33,972 bases of DNA from Chloroflexota bacterium (GTDB lineage: Bacteria; Chloroflexota; Anaerolineae; Anaerolineales; UBA4823), in the NCBI GenBank assembly GCA_012516075.1, contig JAAYXE010000123.1, forward strand, positions 1-33,972, in the 5' to 3' direction. Below, in pieces: positions 7,162-15,228 of this stretch; the stretch's first letter is position 1; the number at the start of each line of letters is the position of its first letter. A program made the position numbers and the translations under genes. The notes below the pieces were generated by a model. That model saw nothing but the letters and a program-made list of their open reading frames with translations, had not been told where the DNA came from and did not search any database.

Positions 7162-7196
7162 TGAATCAGACTGCGGACGAAAAAGAGGGAAACTTT

Positions 7197-7748
7197 ATGC
7201 AAGGTAACGATAAACAGAATCCGTACCGAAGAGACCAGTTCGAAGAGGACCAGTCCAGGGACCGCTGGCAAAAAGGATCTTCCAACCGGCCCGCCGGCCG
7301 CCCGTCTCAGGACAACCGCCGCCCAGCACAAACTGAACGCTACCGCGCTGTACACAGACCGTCGTCAACGGGGCTGGGCGGGCGTTACCGCTACGGAAGT
7401 GATCCCCGTCCGGATTATGAACGGCCTTATTACAACGACTATTATCCGGCAGACGATATGAGCTCAGCCCCCTATGAAGGGCCAGAGCGAACGTTGAAGC
7501 GTTTAGGGGAAGCTCAGCCGCCGCGCGATCCCAACATCCCTCAGGGAATGAACCAGTGCGAGATCTGCGGCGCACTGGTTCCACGCAGCCGCCTGGAGGA
7601 GCACAGGTCCCAGCGGCACGCCGGGCCGGCCGAAGCCGGCGCCCAGGCGAAAACCGAAATGAAACACTGCCCACACTGCAGCGCCCCGGTGCGCGCTGAC
7701 CGTCTGGAAAAGCACATCCAGAAGGTGCATTCAGACCAGGACATCTAA
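7197..7748 (+). CDS. Two-zinc-finger (C2H2-type) protein with disordered N terminus
   Basis: 183 residues from ATG 7197, with GAGGGA 6 nt upstream. Residues 1-115 are low-complexity and rich in Arg, Asp, Tyr, Pro and Gln (RPAGRPSQDNRRPAQ, RPDYERPYYNDYYPADD), so they are probably disordered. Two related fingers follow: C121-x2-C124-x11-H136-x4-H141 and C158-x2-C161-x11-H173-x4-H178, with matching spacing and shared wording (CEICGALVPRSRLEEH and CPHCSAPVRADRLEKH). Such fingers bind zinc and often nucleic acid or protein. C2H2 pairs are uncommon in bacteria. The gene has its own consensus-like promoter and no operon partner. Role unknown; an RNA- or DNA-binding or condensate-forming stress protein is a guess. 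Confidence 0.8.
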   Translation: MQGNDKQNPYRRDQFEEDQSRDRWQKGSSNRPAGRPSQDNRRPAQTERYRAVHRPSSTGLGGRYRYGSDPRPDYERPYYNDYYPADDMSSAPYEGPERTLKRLGEAQPPRDPNIPQGMNQCEICGALVPRSRLEEHRSQRHAGPAEAGAQAKTEMKHCPHCSAPVRADRLEKHIQKVHSDQDI

Positions 7749-7915
7749 ACCCGGCTGCCGGAAAAATGATCAACCCGGCGCTGTCTATTCCCCTTCATAT
7801 CCAGCATTCACAGCCGGTGATCTCGCTCTTCCGTACCGCTGAGACCAGCGATTCTGTTTCCCTGTTCTGATAACCCAAACATACCCGAGGCGATCGTTTT
7901 CAGTCCGCGGGAGCC

Positions 7916-10729
7916 TTATGCAGCCGCAGCGGCTGTTTGCGGCTGCCGCTGGCGTTTAATCCATTTCTCAATTTCCAAGGCAGCAAACAGCACCAGCCCG
8001 AAAACCACCGATACCAGCAGATCCTGGGGGGTCAGCGGGGTGGTCTCAAAAATGACGTTCATGAACGGCAGGTAGATCACGGCAAGCTGCAGCAGCAGGG
8101 TGAGGACGACCGCGCCCAGCAGCGCCCGGTTGCTGAAAATGCCGATTTGAAAGAGCGAGAACAGGCTGGAGCGGATCGACAGCACGTAGAACATTTCGGA
8201 GAGCACGATGGTGGTGAACACCATGGTGCGCACCAGCTCGATCGGCGCCCCCTGCTGCCAGTACCACCAGCCCACACCCAGGGAGACCGACCCCATCAGC
8301 ACGCCTACCCAGATAATGCTCCAGCCCAGGCCGCGGGCGAACACGCTCTCATTCGGCGGGTGCGGCGGCCGCTGCATGGTGTTGGGCTCGGATTTCTCCA
8401 CGCCCAGGGCCAGTCCGGGCAGCCCGTCAGTCACCAGGTTGATCCACAGGATCTGCAGCGGCAGCAGCGGCAGGGGCATGCCGATCAGCGGCGCGACCAG
8501 CATAATCCACACCTCCGCTGCATTGGCGCTGAGCATGTAGCGGATAAATTTGCGAATATTGTCGTAGATCGTGCGCCCTTCTTCAACGGCGGCGACAATG
8601 GTGGCGAAATTATCGTCGAGCAGCACCATATCGGCAGCCTCTTTGGAGACGTCCGTGCCGGTGATGCCCATCGCCACACCGATATCCGCCTTGCGCAGCG
8701 CCGGCGCATCGTTTACCCCGTCGCCCGTCATGGCGGCGATGTGGCCTTTTTTCTGCAGGGCGTCCACGATGCGCAGCTTATGTTCGGGCGACACACGGGC
8801 AAAAACGTTCACGCTGCCCACTACCTCTTCCAGTTCCTCATCGGAGATATTTTCCAGCTCCTGGCCGGTCATCACGCGCGGCCCGCCGTTCTGATCAGCC
8901 CCGGAAGCAATCCCCAGTTCCTGAGCGATGTAGCGGGCGGTCAGGGGATGGTCGCCGGTGATCATGATGGGCCGGATGCCGGCGGTCTTACAGGTGGCGA
9001 CGGCGTCTTTCACCTCGGCGCGTGCCGGGTCGATCATCCCGACCAGTCCGACAAAGATCAGGTCGGTCTCTACCGATTCGGGGGATACCTCGTCGGGCAG
9101 TTCATCCAGCGCCCGCACGGCAACCCCCAGCACGCGCATCCCCGATTCGGCAAGCTGGCGGTTGCTGGCTTCAATGCGTCCCACCCACTCCTCGTTGAGC
9201 GGTTCGAAGCGGTCTTCCACCCATACCCGGTTGGATACGCTCAGCAGGCTGTCCATAGCGCCTTTGGTGAAAACCACGTAAGGTACTTCCTGCCACCGCT
9301 CCCAATCCCAGGCCCCTTTCAGTGATTCAGGGATCTCGGAGAGTGCGGGCATGCGGTGCACGGTGCTCATGCGCTTGCGGTCGCTCTCAAAGGGCGCTTC
9401 GGCCACGCGCGGAAACACCTTTTCGAGCAGCTCTTTCTGCAGGCCGACGCGCGCCGCGGCCACCACCAGTGCGCCTTCGGTCGGATCCCCGACGACGTGA
9501 TAGGTCCCCGGCCGGCCTTCCTCACATTCCAGCACGGCATCGTTGGCCAGTGAGCCGCCGGCCAACAGCAGGCTGAGGGCGGGGAAATCGTGCAGGGTTT
9601 TGCGGTGCTCCTCGGACGGCTCGCTTGCCTCGCAGGGACCAGCCGCGGTGTAGAAACCCAGCCGCGGCTGGTTCTGCGTCAGGTCGACGCGGTTCTCGGC
9701 CACATCCACCACGGTAACCGTCATACGGTTCTCCGTCAGGGTGCCGGTCTTATCGCTGCAGATCACGGTCACGCTGCCCAGAGTCTCCACCGCAGGCAGC
9801 TTGCGGATGAGCGCCTTGCGAGTCAGCATGCGCCGGGCGCCCAGCGCCAGCGCGATGGTGACCACAGCCGGCAGCCCCTCGGGCACCGCTGCCACTGCCA
9901 GGGCGATTGCCGCTTCGAAGGTCGTCAGCAGTTCCTGGCCGCGCGCCACGCCCATCAGCGCCACGATGATCACCAGCACAAGAGCCACCAGCGCCAGCGC
10001 CTTCCCGAGCTGGTTCAAGCGGCGCTGCAGGGGCGTGGGTTCGTAACCGGTGGACTGCATCAGGGTGGCAATGCTGCCCAGTTCGGTGTTCATCCCGGTC
10101 CCCGTGACCACGCCTACCCCGCGGCCAAACGTCACGGTGGTTCCAAAATAGCCCATGTTGGTGCGCTCGGCGAGGGGCGCATCGCGGTCGATGGTGGCCG
10201 CCTGTTTGACCACCGGTTCGCTTTCACCGGTGAGGGCGGCCTCCTGGGCCCGCAGGTTGGCCACCTCCACAAAGCGCAGGTCGGCGGGTATGGTGTTCCC
10301 CGCCTCCAGCAGAACCACATCGCCGGGGACGATTTCGCGCGCCGAGATCTCTTTCACATGGCCTTCTCGACGCACCCGCACTGTGGGGACGGCCAGCTTT
10401 TTCAGGGCGGCCATGGCCTGCTCCGCCTGGTACTCCTGGCGGAACCCCAGCAGAGCGTTCATCACCACAATGGCCAGGATGGCTACCGCATCGACATACT
10501 CCCGGAGCAGCAGTGAGATCACCGCGGCGATGATCAGCACCACGACCATCGTTTCGGTGAACTGGGAGAGCAGGATCTTCCAGGGGTTGATGCCTTCACC
10601 CTCCTTCAGCTCGTTGGGGCCGTACTTCTCCAGCCGCCGGCGCGCCTCCTCCTCAGACAGGCCTACAGCCGGGTCCGTCTGCAGTTCCTCGATTACCTCT
10701 TCCCGGGTGAGTTGGTAGAACTCGGTCAT
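7916..10729 (-). CDS. P-type Ca2+-transporting ATPase (SERCA/PMR1-like, type IIA)
   Basis: 937 residues, full length. The N-terminal cation-ATPase domain is followed by TGES (167-170, dephosphorylation), membrane helix M4 with PEGLP (283-287), the phosphorylation site D326 in DKTGTLT, TGDHP (591-595) and the hinge GDGVNDAP (669-676). Calcium ligands of SERCA are matched: E284 in M4, N736 and E739 in M5, N764/T767/D768 in M6 and E845 in M8, so both sites may be intact. It exports Ca2+ (or Mn2+) across the cytoplasmic membrane at the cost of ATP. The start ATG follows AGAGGA. A Ca2+-type P-ATPase (ctpF) belongs to the mycobacterial DosR regulon, but no TAGGG operator is seen here. Confidence 0.95.
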   Translation of the reverse strand: MTEFYQLTREEVIEELQTDPAVGLSEEEARRRLEKYGPNELKEGEGINPWKILLSQFTETMVVVLIIAAVISLLLREYVDAVAILAIVVMNALLGFRQEYQAEQAMAALKKLAVPTVRVRREGHVKEISAREIVPGDVVLLEAGNTIPADLRFVEVANLRAQEAALTGESEPVVKQAATIDRDAPLAERTNMGYFGTTVTFGRGVGVVTGTGMNTELGSIATLMQSTGYEPTPLQRRLNQLGKALALVALVLVIIVALMGVARGQELLTTFEAAIALAVAAVPEGLPAVVTIALALGARRMLTRKALIRKLPAVETLGSVTVICSDKTGTLTENRMTVTVVDVAENRVDLTQNQPRLGFYTAAGPCEASEPSEEHRKTLHDFPALSLLLAGGSLANDAVLECEEGRPGTYHVVGDPTEGALVVAAARVGLQKELLEKVFPRVAEAPFESDRKRMSTVHRMPALSEIPESLKGAWDWERWQEVPYVVFTKGAMDSLLSVSNRVWVEDRFEPLNEEWVGRIEASNRQLAESGMRVLGVAVRALDELPDEVSPESVETDLIFVGLVGMIDPARAEVKDAVATCKTAGIRPIMITGDHPLTARYIAQELGIASGADQNGGPRVMTGQELENISDEELEEVVGSVNVFARVSPEHKLRIVDALQKKGHIAAMTGDGVNDAPALRKADIGVAMGITGTDVSKEAADMVLLDDNFATIVAAVEEGRTIYDNIRKFIRYMLSANAAEVWIMLVAPLIGMPLPLLPLQILWINLVTDGLPGLALGVEKSEPNTMQRPPHPPNESVFARGLGWSIIWVGVLMGSVSLGVGWWYWQQGAPIELVRTMVFTTIVLSEMFYVLSIRSSLFSLFQIGIFSNRALLGAVVLTLLLQLAVIYLPFMNVIFETTPLTPQDLLVSVVFGLVLFAALEIEKWIKRQRQPQTAAAAA

Positions 10730-10800
10730 GTGATCCTCTTTCCCCCGCCTTTAATGAGCCTGATGTGTTAATTATATCGAATCTCATACACCGGGCTGCA

Positions 10801-11562
10801 TCAGCGGCCCGTGTCAGGGTTTGCACCGGACTGCAGGAAGGATCGCTCCTTTCCCCAGCGGTAGACCAGGATCACAACCGCCAGGGTCAGGCTGCCCAGC
10901 AGGTAACCGCCGAGCACGTCGCTGGCCCAGTGCTGCCCCAGGTAAATGCGCGAAGGGCCCACCAGCACCACCAGGCTCCCAAAGAAAAACAGCAGCAGCG
11001 TGCGCCGTAACGAACAGCGCAGCAGTGAGAAGGTCAGGAAATACAGAAAGCCGAAGAAAGCGGTGTAGAACATCACATGCCCGCTCGGGAAACTGTAGGA
11101 TGCCAGCTCTTCGACTACACTTACCAGGTCTGCGCTCGGACGCGGGCGGGCAACCAGCAGCTTGACGAGAAAGTTCAGCGCCTGCACGGCGCCCGCGGCC
11201 GCCAGGCTCACCACCCCCTCCCAGGGTTCCCCCAGCCAGAAAACCAGCAGGGAGAAAATGCCTATCACTAACAGCGCCTGGGGCGCAAACCCCGGCCAGC
11301 TCACCGCCGCCATCAGCGCGGCGAACCAGGGGGCATCAAAAGACTGCAGAAAGCGGGAGATGAACAGGTCAATATCCAGATAAGCCTGCGTGCGGGCCAG
11401 CAGGGCCAGCCCGGCGAACAGAAAGATGGTCGTGATCACATAGATCTGGAAAAAGAGCGCCCGGCGGCGCTGCTGTGCAGGCGGAGCGGAAATGTCCGCG
11501 TCCGGCCGGGAGATTCCGCCAGAAGTTTCCTTGCTGGATTGCTGATCGCGCCGCCTTAGCAC
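10801..11562 (-). CDS. PAP2-family membrane phosphatase
   Basis: 253 residues from GTG 11562, which has GGAG 8 nt upstream. The longer frame to 11700 overlaps the lgt stop and reads as noise. After a hydrophilic N terminus there are about six membrane segments. All three PAP2 motifs are present: KLLVARPRP (K-x6-RP), SFPSGH and SRIYLGQHWASD (SR-x5-H-x3-D). Such enzymes remove phosphate from lipids such as phosphatidate, undecaprenyl pyrophosphate or phosphatidylglycerol phosphate at the outer face of the membrane. It follows lgt by 76 nt, so a lipid or envelope role is likely. Substrate cannot be told from sequence. Confidence 0.9.
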   Translation of the reverse strand: MLRRRDQQSSKETSGGISRPDADISAPPAQQRRRALFFQIYVITTIFLFAGLALLARTQAYLDIDLFISRFLQSFDAPWFAALMAAVSWPGFAPQALLVIGIFSLLVFWLGEPWEGVVSLAAAGAVQALNFLVKLLVARPRPSADLVSVVEELASYSFPSGHVMFYTAFFGFLYFLTFSLLRCSLRRTLLLFFFGSLVVLVGPSRIYLGQHWASDVLGGYLLGSLTLAVVILVYRWGKERSFLQSGANPDTGR

Positions 11563-11638
11563 CAGACCTGCTCCGTGAATTTGATTACCCCCTGGTTTTA
11601 TTTTTACCGCCCCGCCGCTGTGCCATGAGCAGAATGCA

Positions 11639-12484
11639 CTAGCGCTGTGCCCCGGCTGTCTGCTGCGACTGCAGGCGGTAGCGCACCAGCAGCCAGACAA
11701 ACCCGGCCAAAGCCATCAGCCCGGCGAACAGGCGCGTATAGCTCAGACCGGTACCGGGGATGCGCGGCTGGTCGGGCCTGAAGGCTTCAATTAAAAAGCG
11801 GCCCAGGCCGGCGAGCACCAGCCAGGCAGCAAACAGTGCCCCCGGGCGGAGCTTATCCCCGTAGCGGCGGGAAATCCACAGCAGCAGCCCGCCCGCCGCC
11901 AGGTTCCAGATCATCTCGTAGGCAAAAGTGGGGTGAAAGCGGGTGCTCTCCAGCGGGTACTGCGCCAGATCCTGCCAGGGGCCGATGCGGTGTTCGGCGT
12001 CAATCGGGATACCCCAGGGGAGATCCGTGGGCGGGCCGTACAGCTCCTGGTTGATGAAGTTAGCCGGGCGCGCCAGCGCCTGGCCAATCAGCAGCGCCGG
12101 CGCGGCCGAGTCGAGCAGCAGGAGGAAATCGAGCTGCTTTCGGCGGGCATAGATATATGCCGCCAGTCCGCCGGCCAGAAAACCGCCGAAGATGTGCAGC
12201 CCGCCTTCGGTAATGGCCAGGATTCTGACCGGATCGTCCAGATAATAACGGCTGCCGCCCAGGGTAGCGTTGAGCACATACCACAGACGGGCGCCAATCA
12301 CGCCGGCGATCAGCACAATGATCAGAGCGTCCCAGGCGATCTCCGGGTTTTCCCCGCGCCGGCCCAGCTCGCGTGACGTAATCCAGGTGCCCACCAGTAC
12401 GGCCAGCATGATCAGCACACCGTACCAGCGCAGGGCGAAATTAAAACCCAGCAGCTGAAACTCAAAGATAACCGGGTCGATCAT
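11639..12484 (-). CDS. lgt: Prolipoprotein diacylglyceryl transferase
   Basis: 281 residues, seven predicted membrane helices. The family signature is visible as ARPANFINQELYG (residues 138-150; R139 and N142 are in the conserved G/A-R-x-x-N-F-I-N-x-E region), along with GGLHIFGG (95-101, the His region) and FHPTFAYE. Lgt moves diacylglycerol from phosphatidylglycerol to the lipobox cysteine of prelipoproteins. A likely client, the lipoprotein at 31867-33330, is in this window. The start ATG has GGGAGGAGAG upstream. It lies 18 nt after the sulfatase-fold gene, and both are probably one transcript. Confidence 0.96.
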   Translation of the reverse strand: MIDPVIFEFQLLGFNFALRWYGVLIMLAVLVGTWITSRELGRRGENPEIAWDALIIVLIAGVIGARLWYVLNATLGGSRYYLDDPVRILAITEGGLHIFGGFLAGGLAAYIYARRKQLDFLLLLDSAAPALLIGQALARPANFINQELYGPPTDLPWGIPIDAEHRIGPWQDLAQYPLESTRFHPTFAYEMIWNLAAGGLLLWISRRYGDKLRPGALFAAWLVLAGLGRFLIEAFRPDQPRIPGTGLSYTRLFAGLMALAGFVWLLVRYRLQSQQTAGAQR

Positions 12485-12502
12485 GCTCTCCTCCCTCCCT
12501 GT

Positions 12503-14080
12503 TTAATCGATATACCCCAGATCCTTCAGGCGCTGCAGCACACGCGGGTCTTCGATGCGCACATCTCTGCGCGTCCAGGTCTGCGGCCTCCGGTCGAGGG
12601 CATAATCCTTGAACAGATCCAGCCCGACCTGCAGGGGGTGCCTTTGCGCGTCGTTAAGTGCAGCACCCAGGTCATGCTCCTCGCGCGGATCCTGGTCCAG
12701 CCGGTAGAGCGCCGTCGGGCCGGGTTCGACCTGGATTAATTTCTCGGCCGACTGGTTGTAAGCGGCGCGGTATACCGACCGGCAGTGGAAGCGCTCCAGC
12801 AGGCCCGGATTCTCTTTCTCCAGAATGCGGATCACATTCTGCGGCGGGTAGGCCTCGCTGACCACCAGCGGGAGCGTACGGGGCGGGCTGGTGCGCCGCA
12901 GGCTGAACTTTTCCAGCGGCGCGGCCAGGTGCTCTTCCACCTCGCGGCCGTCCAGTCCGGCGGCTTCCAGCAGGGTGTGGAAGATCTGCACCGTGGAGAC
13001 GCGCGCACTCACGCGTTCACCCTGCTGCTGTCCGGGGAAGCGGATCATCAGCGGGACCCGCACCAGTTCTTCATATACTCCGAAGCCGTGGCTCATCAAC
13101 TGGTGTTCGCCCAGCATCTCGCCGTGGTCGGCGGCGATGACCACCACCGTGTTCTCGCGGTGATAGGGCTGGTCCAGAGTCTCGAGCAGGCGGCCGAGCA
13201 GATGATCCTGGTACGCCGCCTCGACATCGTACATTTCATTCAGGGTCTGGGCTTCCAGCGCGGAGAAAGGCGTCTCCATGGGCATCAGCCAGCGCAGCGC
13301 CTGGGTGTTGTACACACGTAAAAAGTCCTGTGCAGCTCGCTCTGCCTTCACCGTGGGTGCAAAGCGCGAGAAGAAGGGCTCCGGCGCGCTGAACGGCAGG
13401 TGCGTCTCCATGAAATTGGCGAACAGGAACTGCGGCTGCTTCTGGCCGGGGCCGATTTTTTGCTGCACAAAGCGGGTGGTATCGGCTGCCGAGCGCGGGG
13501 TATCGCCCTTGAAGTTGGCGAAGCGCGTCCACAGCGGCACCAGCGCCGGGTTGAGCGTGAAGCGGAACACGCGCTCCGAGCGGGCGACCATGTTCTGGAC
13601 CGGATAGGAGATTTTCCGCAGAAGCTGGGTATAGCGCTCCCAGACCTGGCTGAGCAGGCGCAGGCTGCGGCGCAGGTCACTGGCCGGCGTGGTGGGCACC
13701 GCGCCGCCGTAGTTGTAGAACGTGTTGAAGCCGCGCGTCAGCCCGTTATCGATCACGCCCACCAGCGGGTTGTTGCAATAACCGGTGGTGTCGTAACCGC
13801 TGCCCCTGAGCCATACGGCCAGCGTGCGGAAGGCGGGGTCGAGCATATCGCCGGACTGGGTGGTGAGATGCGTGGTGGGGAACTCGCCACTGAACATCGA
13901 TGCGTGCGAGGGGATAGTCCACTGAGCCGGAGAGACGGCGTGTTCAAACAGCGTGGCACTGCCGGCAAAAGCGTCCAGGTTCGGGGTGAGGCCGCGTGTG
14001 CAGCCGTAGGCACCCAACCGGTCGTAGCGGTGGGTGTCCAGGACGATAAACACAATATGGGGTTTTCGAGATGGTGGCAA
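12503..14080 (-). CDS. Sulfatase-fold (alkaline phosphatase superfamily) hydrolase
   Basis: 525 residues. The N-terminal metal motif is IVFIVLDTHRYDRLG (D15). The nucleophile region reads SPAQWTIPSHASMFSG (50-65). The sulfatase C-x-P-x-R formylglycine motif is absent; T55 before IPSHAS sits where LtaS-type phosphotransferases and phosphonate/phosphodiester hydrolases of this fold keep their nucleophile. A second metal motif is AADHGEMLGEHQLMSHG. There is no signal peptide. The start is TTG 14080 with GAGAGG 4 nt upstream; no better start is visible. It sits between a PAP2-like gene and lgt, so I infer a phosphoester or phospholipid head-group substrate over a sulfate ester. Confidence 0.85.
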   Translation of the reverse strand: MPPSRKPHIVFIVLDTHRYDRLGAYGCTRGLTPNLDAFAGSATLFEHAVSPAQWTIPSHASMFSGEFPTTHLTTQSGDMLDPAFRTLAVWLRGSGYDTTGYCNNPLVGVIDNGLTRGFNTFYNYGGAVPTTPASDLRRSLRLLSQVWERYTQLLRKISYPVQNMVARSERVFRFTLNPALVPLWTRFANFKGDTPRSAADTTRFVQQKIGPGQKQPQFLFANFMETHLPFSAPEPFFSRFAPTVKAERAAQDFLRVYNTQALRWLMPMETPFSALEAQTLNEMYDVEAAYQDHLLGRLLETLDQPYHRENTVVVIAADHGEMLGEHQLMSHGFGVYEELVRVPLMIRFPGQQQGERVSARVSTVQIFHTLLEAAGLDGREVEEHLAAPLEKFSLRRTSPPRTLPLVVSEAYPPQNVIRILEKENPGLLERFHCRSVYRAAYNQSAEKLIQVEPGPTALYRLDQDPREEHDLGAALNDAQRHPLQVGLDLFKDYALDRRPQTWTRRDVRIEDPRVLQRLKDLGYID

Positions 14081-14166
14081 TTTTCCTCTCGCCGTACGGA
14101 AGATATGGATCTGCCTGCCGGCAGTGCTGTTATGCGCCTCGCAGCACGACAGGTTCAGAAGGGGGT

Positions 14167-14796
14167 TTACAGCTGGAGCCAGCCCAGCTGCGCCAGCAGG
14201 ATGACTGGAGCAGCGCCCACCATCAGACCGGCTGCGAGCTGGGGCAGGGTGTGCTTGCGCAGCAGCCAGCGCGACCAGATCACCACGGCTACCAGGGGAA
14301 GGGACCAGAGCCCGGCGGCTGCGCCAAAGGCATACGTCCCGAACACTGCAGCGTGGGTGATGGTGGCTGCATGGTTGCTGATGAGCCAGAAATAGTTGAC
14401 CAGCCAGAGCGCTGCCAGGCTGAGGGCGCTGCAGGCGGCCATCGCCCGCAGGAGGGGTGAATCACCCCGCAGGGTGAACAGCATACAGGCAATCAGCGCG
14501 CCCAGGAACGCAGTCAGATAAGGAAGGCGCCTGTGCTGCGGCGACTGGCTCATGTGCAGGTCGTGGATGCGCCCGGTCCTCCACAGATAAATCACTACCG
14601 CCATGGGGAGCATGCACATGATCAGACCGTTGACGACGCCCAGCATGGCCGCCCGCAGCGGCGGGTGCTCTTTCCAGGCGATCAAGAAACCAAAAACCGC
14701 CGAGACGACCGGCGGACTGATGACATTCGACAGAATATGGGCGGTGGTAGGAAGTATCCCCCGGGTTGGACTGCTGGCAGCCGGCGCTTCGATCAT
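14167..14796 (-). CDS. PAP2-like polytopic membrane protein
   Basis: 209 residues with about six membrane segments. The loop IHDLHMSQSPQHRRLPY matches the (D/H)-I-H-x-S-x-R-x-x-R-x-x-P pattern of a divergent PAP2-like group. SNHAATITHAA stands in the place of the PSGH motif and SRWLLRKHTLPQLAAG in the place of SR-x5-H-x3-D, with the last Asp replaced by Gly or absent. It may be an active lipid phosphatase with altered motifs or an inactive relative. The start ATG follows AGAGGAGAAGG. It is the first gene of the minus-strand run toward the sulfatase-fold gene (gap 86 nt). Confidence 0.75.
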   Translation of the reverse strand: MIEAPAASSPTRGILPTTAHILSNVISPPVVSAVFGFLIAWKEHPPLRAAMLGVVNGLIMCMLPMAVVIYLWRTGRIHDLHMSQSPQHRRLPYLTAFLGALIACMLFTLRGDSPLLRAMAACSALSLAALWLVNYFWLISNHAATITHAAVFGTYAFGAAAGLWSLPLVAVVIWSRWLLRKHTLPQLAAGLMVGAAPVILLAQLGWLQL

Positions 14797-14932
14797 GACC
14801 TTCTCCTCTGGCGAACCTGTACAGGGGAGAATTCTACCATATGGGACCGCACCATCCCGATAATAACCGCGTAATTAAGAGGTAGATGGGCCGAATTTAT
14901 GGTGCTGTTTACTTTCCGCCCGCCGGCCCGAA

Positions 14933-14992
14933 GCGGGAAAACCCCCAAAGGAAAGGTAGGGTAATCCCTAGCCTCGAAGCGGGGGTTCCCTG
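14933..14992. promoter_or_regulatory. Operator array before the small RNA, including exact copy 3
   Basis: The exact site TAGGGTAATCCCTA is at 14957-14970 (centre 14963.5). A degenerate site GCGGG-GGTT-CCCTG is at 14979-14992 (centre 14985.5, 7 of 10 bases), exactly 22 bp downstream and 8.5 bp before the -35. A third, weaker one, GCGGG-AAAA-CCCCC, is at 14933-14946 (centre 14939.5). The 9-mer CGAAGCGGG is repeated at 14929 and 14975. Confidence 0.65.
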
Positions 14993-14993
14993 A

Positions 14994-15022
14994 TTGAACC
15001 GGAAAGTGGATTTCTGTATAGT
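14994..15022 (+). promoter_or_regulatory. Promoter of the candidate small RNA
   Basis: TTGAAC (14994-14999), a 17-bp spacer, TATAGT (15017-15022). The start would be near 15029. The proximal dyad centre is 31.5 bp upstream of the -10, the same distance as at the 3261, 3877 and M50 promoters. Confidence 0.7.
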
Positions 15023-15028
15023 ATAGGC

Positions 15029-15205
15029 AGCTAGAACGAAGCCAAGGGGGATAGAAGTGATAGCTTGAAGCGCTTGCGGAGGGGGACTTTGAAACGTAAG
15101 TGAGGAAATAACATCAACTTTTCAAGACGCCAGGTTCGCCACGATGGGGGAAATCTCGTAACCAGCGTCACAAAAATCGCCAGGATCTCGCCTGGCGATT
15201 TTTGC
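15029..15205 (+). ncRNA. Candidate stand-alone regulated small RNA (about 177 nt)
   Basis: A transcript is defined by a good promoter (14994-15022) and a strong terminator (15172-15203), with no plausible gene between them: the frames are at most about 12 codons and are broken by stops. There is no plus-strand gene downstream for over 2 kb, so it is not simply a leader. The sequence is purine-rich (AAGGGGGATAGAAG, GGAGGGGGAC, GATGGGGGAAA) and offers several unpaired G-rich stretches that could pair with ribosome sites. The 7-mer CGCCAGG at 15128-15134 repeats the terminator 5' arm (15178-15184) and could compete for its 3' arm. I do not recognise it as 6S, tmRNA, SRP, RNase P or a common riboswitch. 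Transcription is inferred, not shown. Confidence 0.6.
15172..15203. terminator. Bidirectional terminator of the small RNA and the DUF6335 operon
   Basis: A perfect 13-bp stem (15172-15184 with 15191-15203) with a 6-nt loop, five A's at the 5' end and five T's at the 3' end. It ends the plus-strand small RNA and, on the minus strand, the M50-DUF6335 operon whose last stop is at 15229. Confidence 0.88.
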
Positions 15206-15228
15206 GTTCCCTTCCCGGATATGGCAGC

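Noticed and set aside
7937..9325. Long plus-strand open frame (462 codons) opposite the Ca2+-ATPase gene
   Set aside because: It lies fully antisense to a gene with every P-type ATPase motif; the product is His/Gln-rich noise typical of the reverse strand of GC-rich genes.
13400..14395. Plus-strand frame of 331 codons opposite the sulfatase-fold gene
   Set aside because: Antisense shadow spanning two real minus-strand genes.
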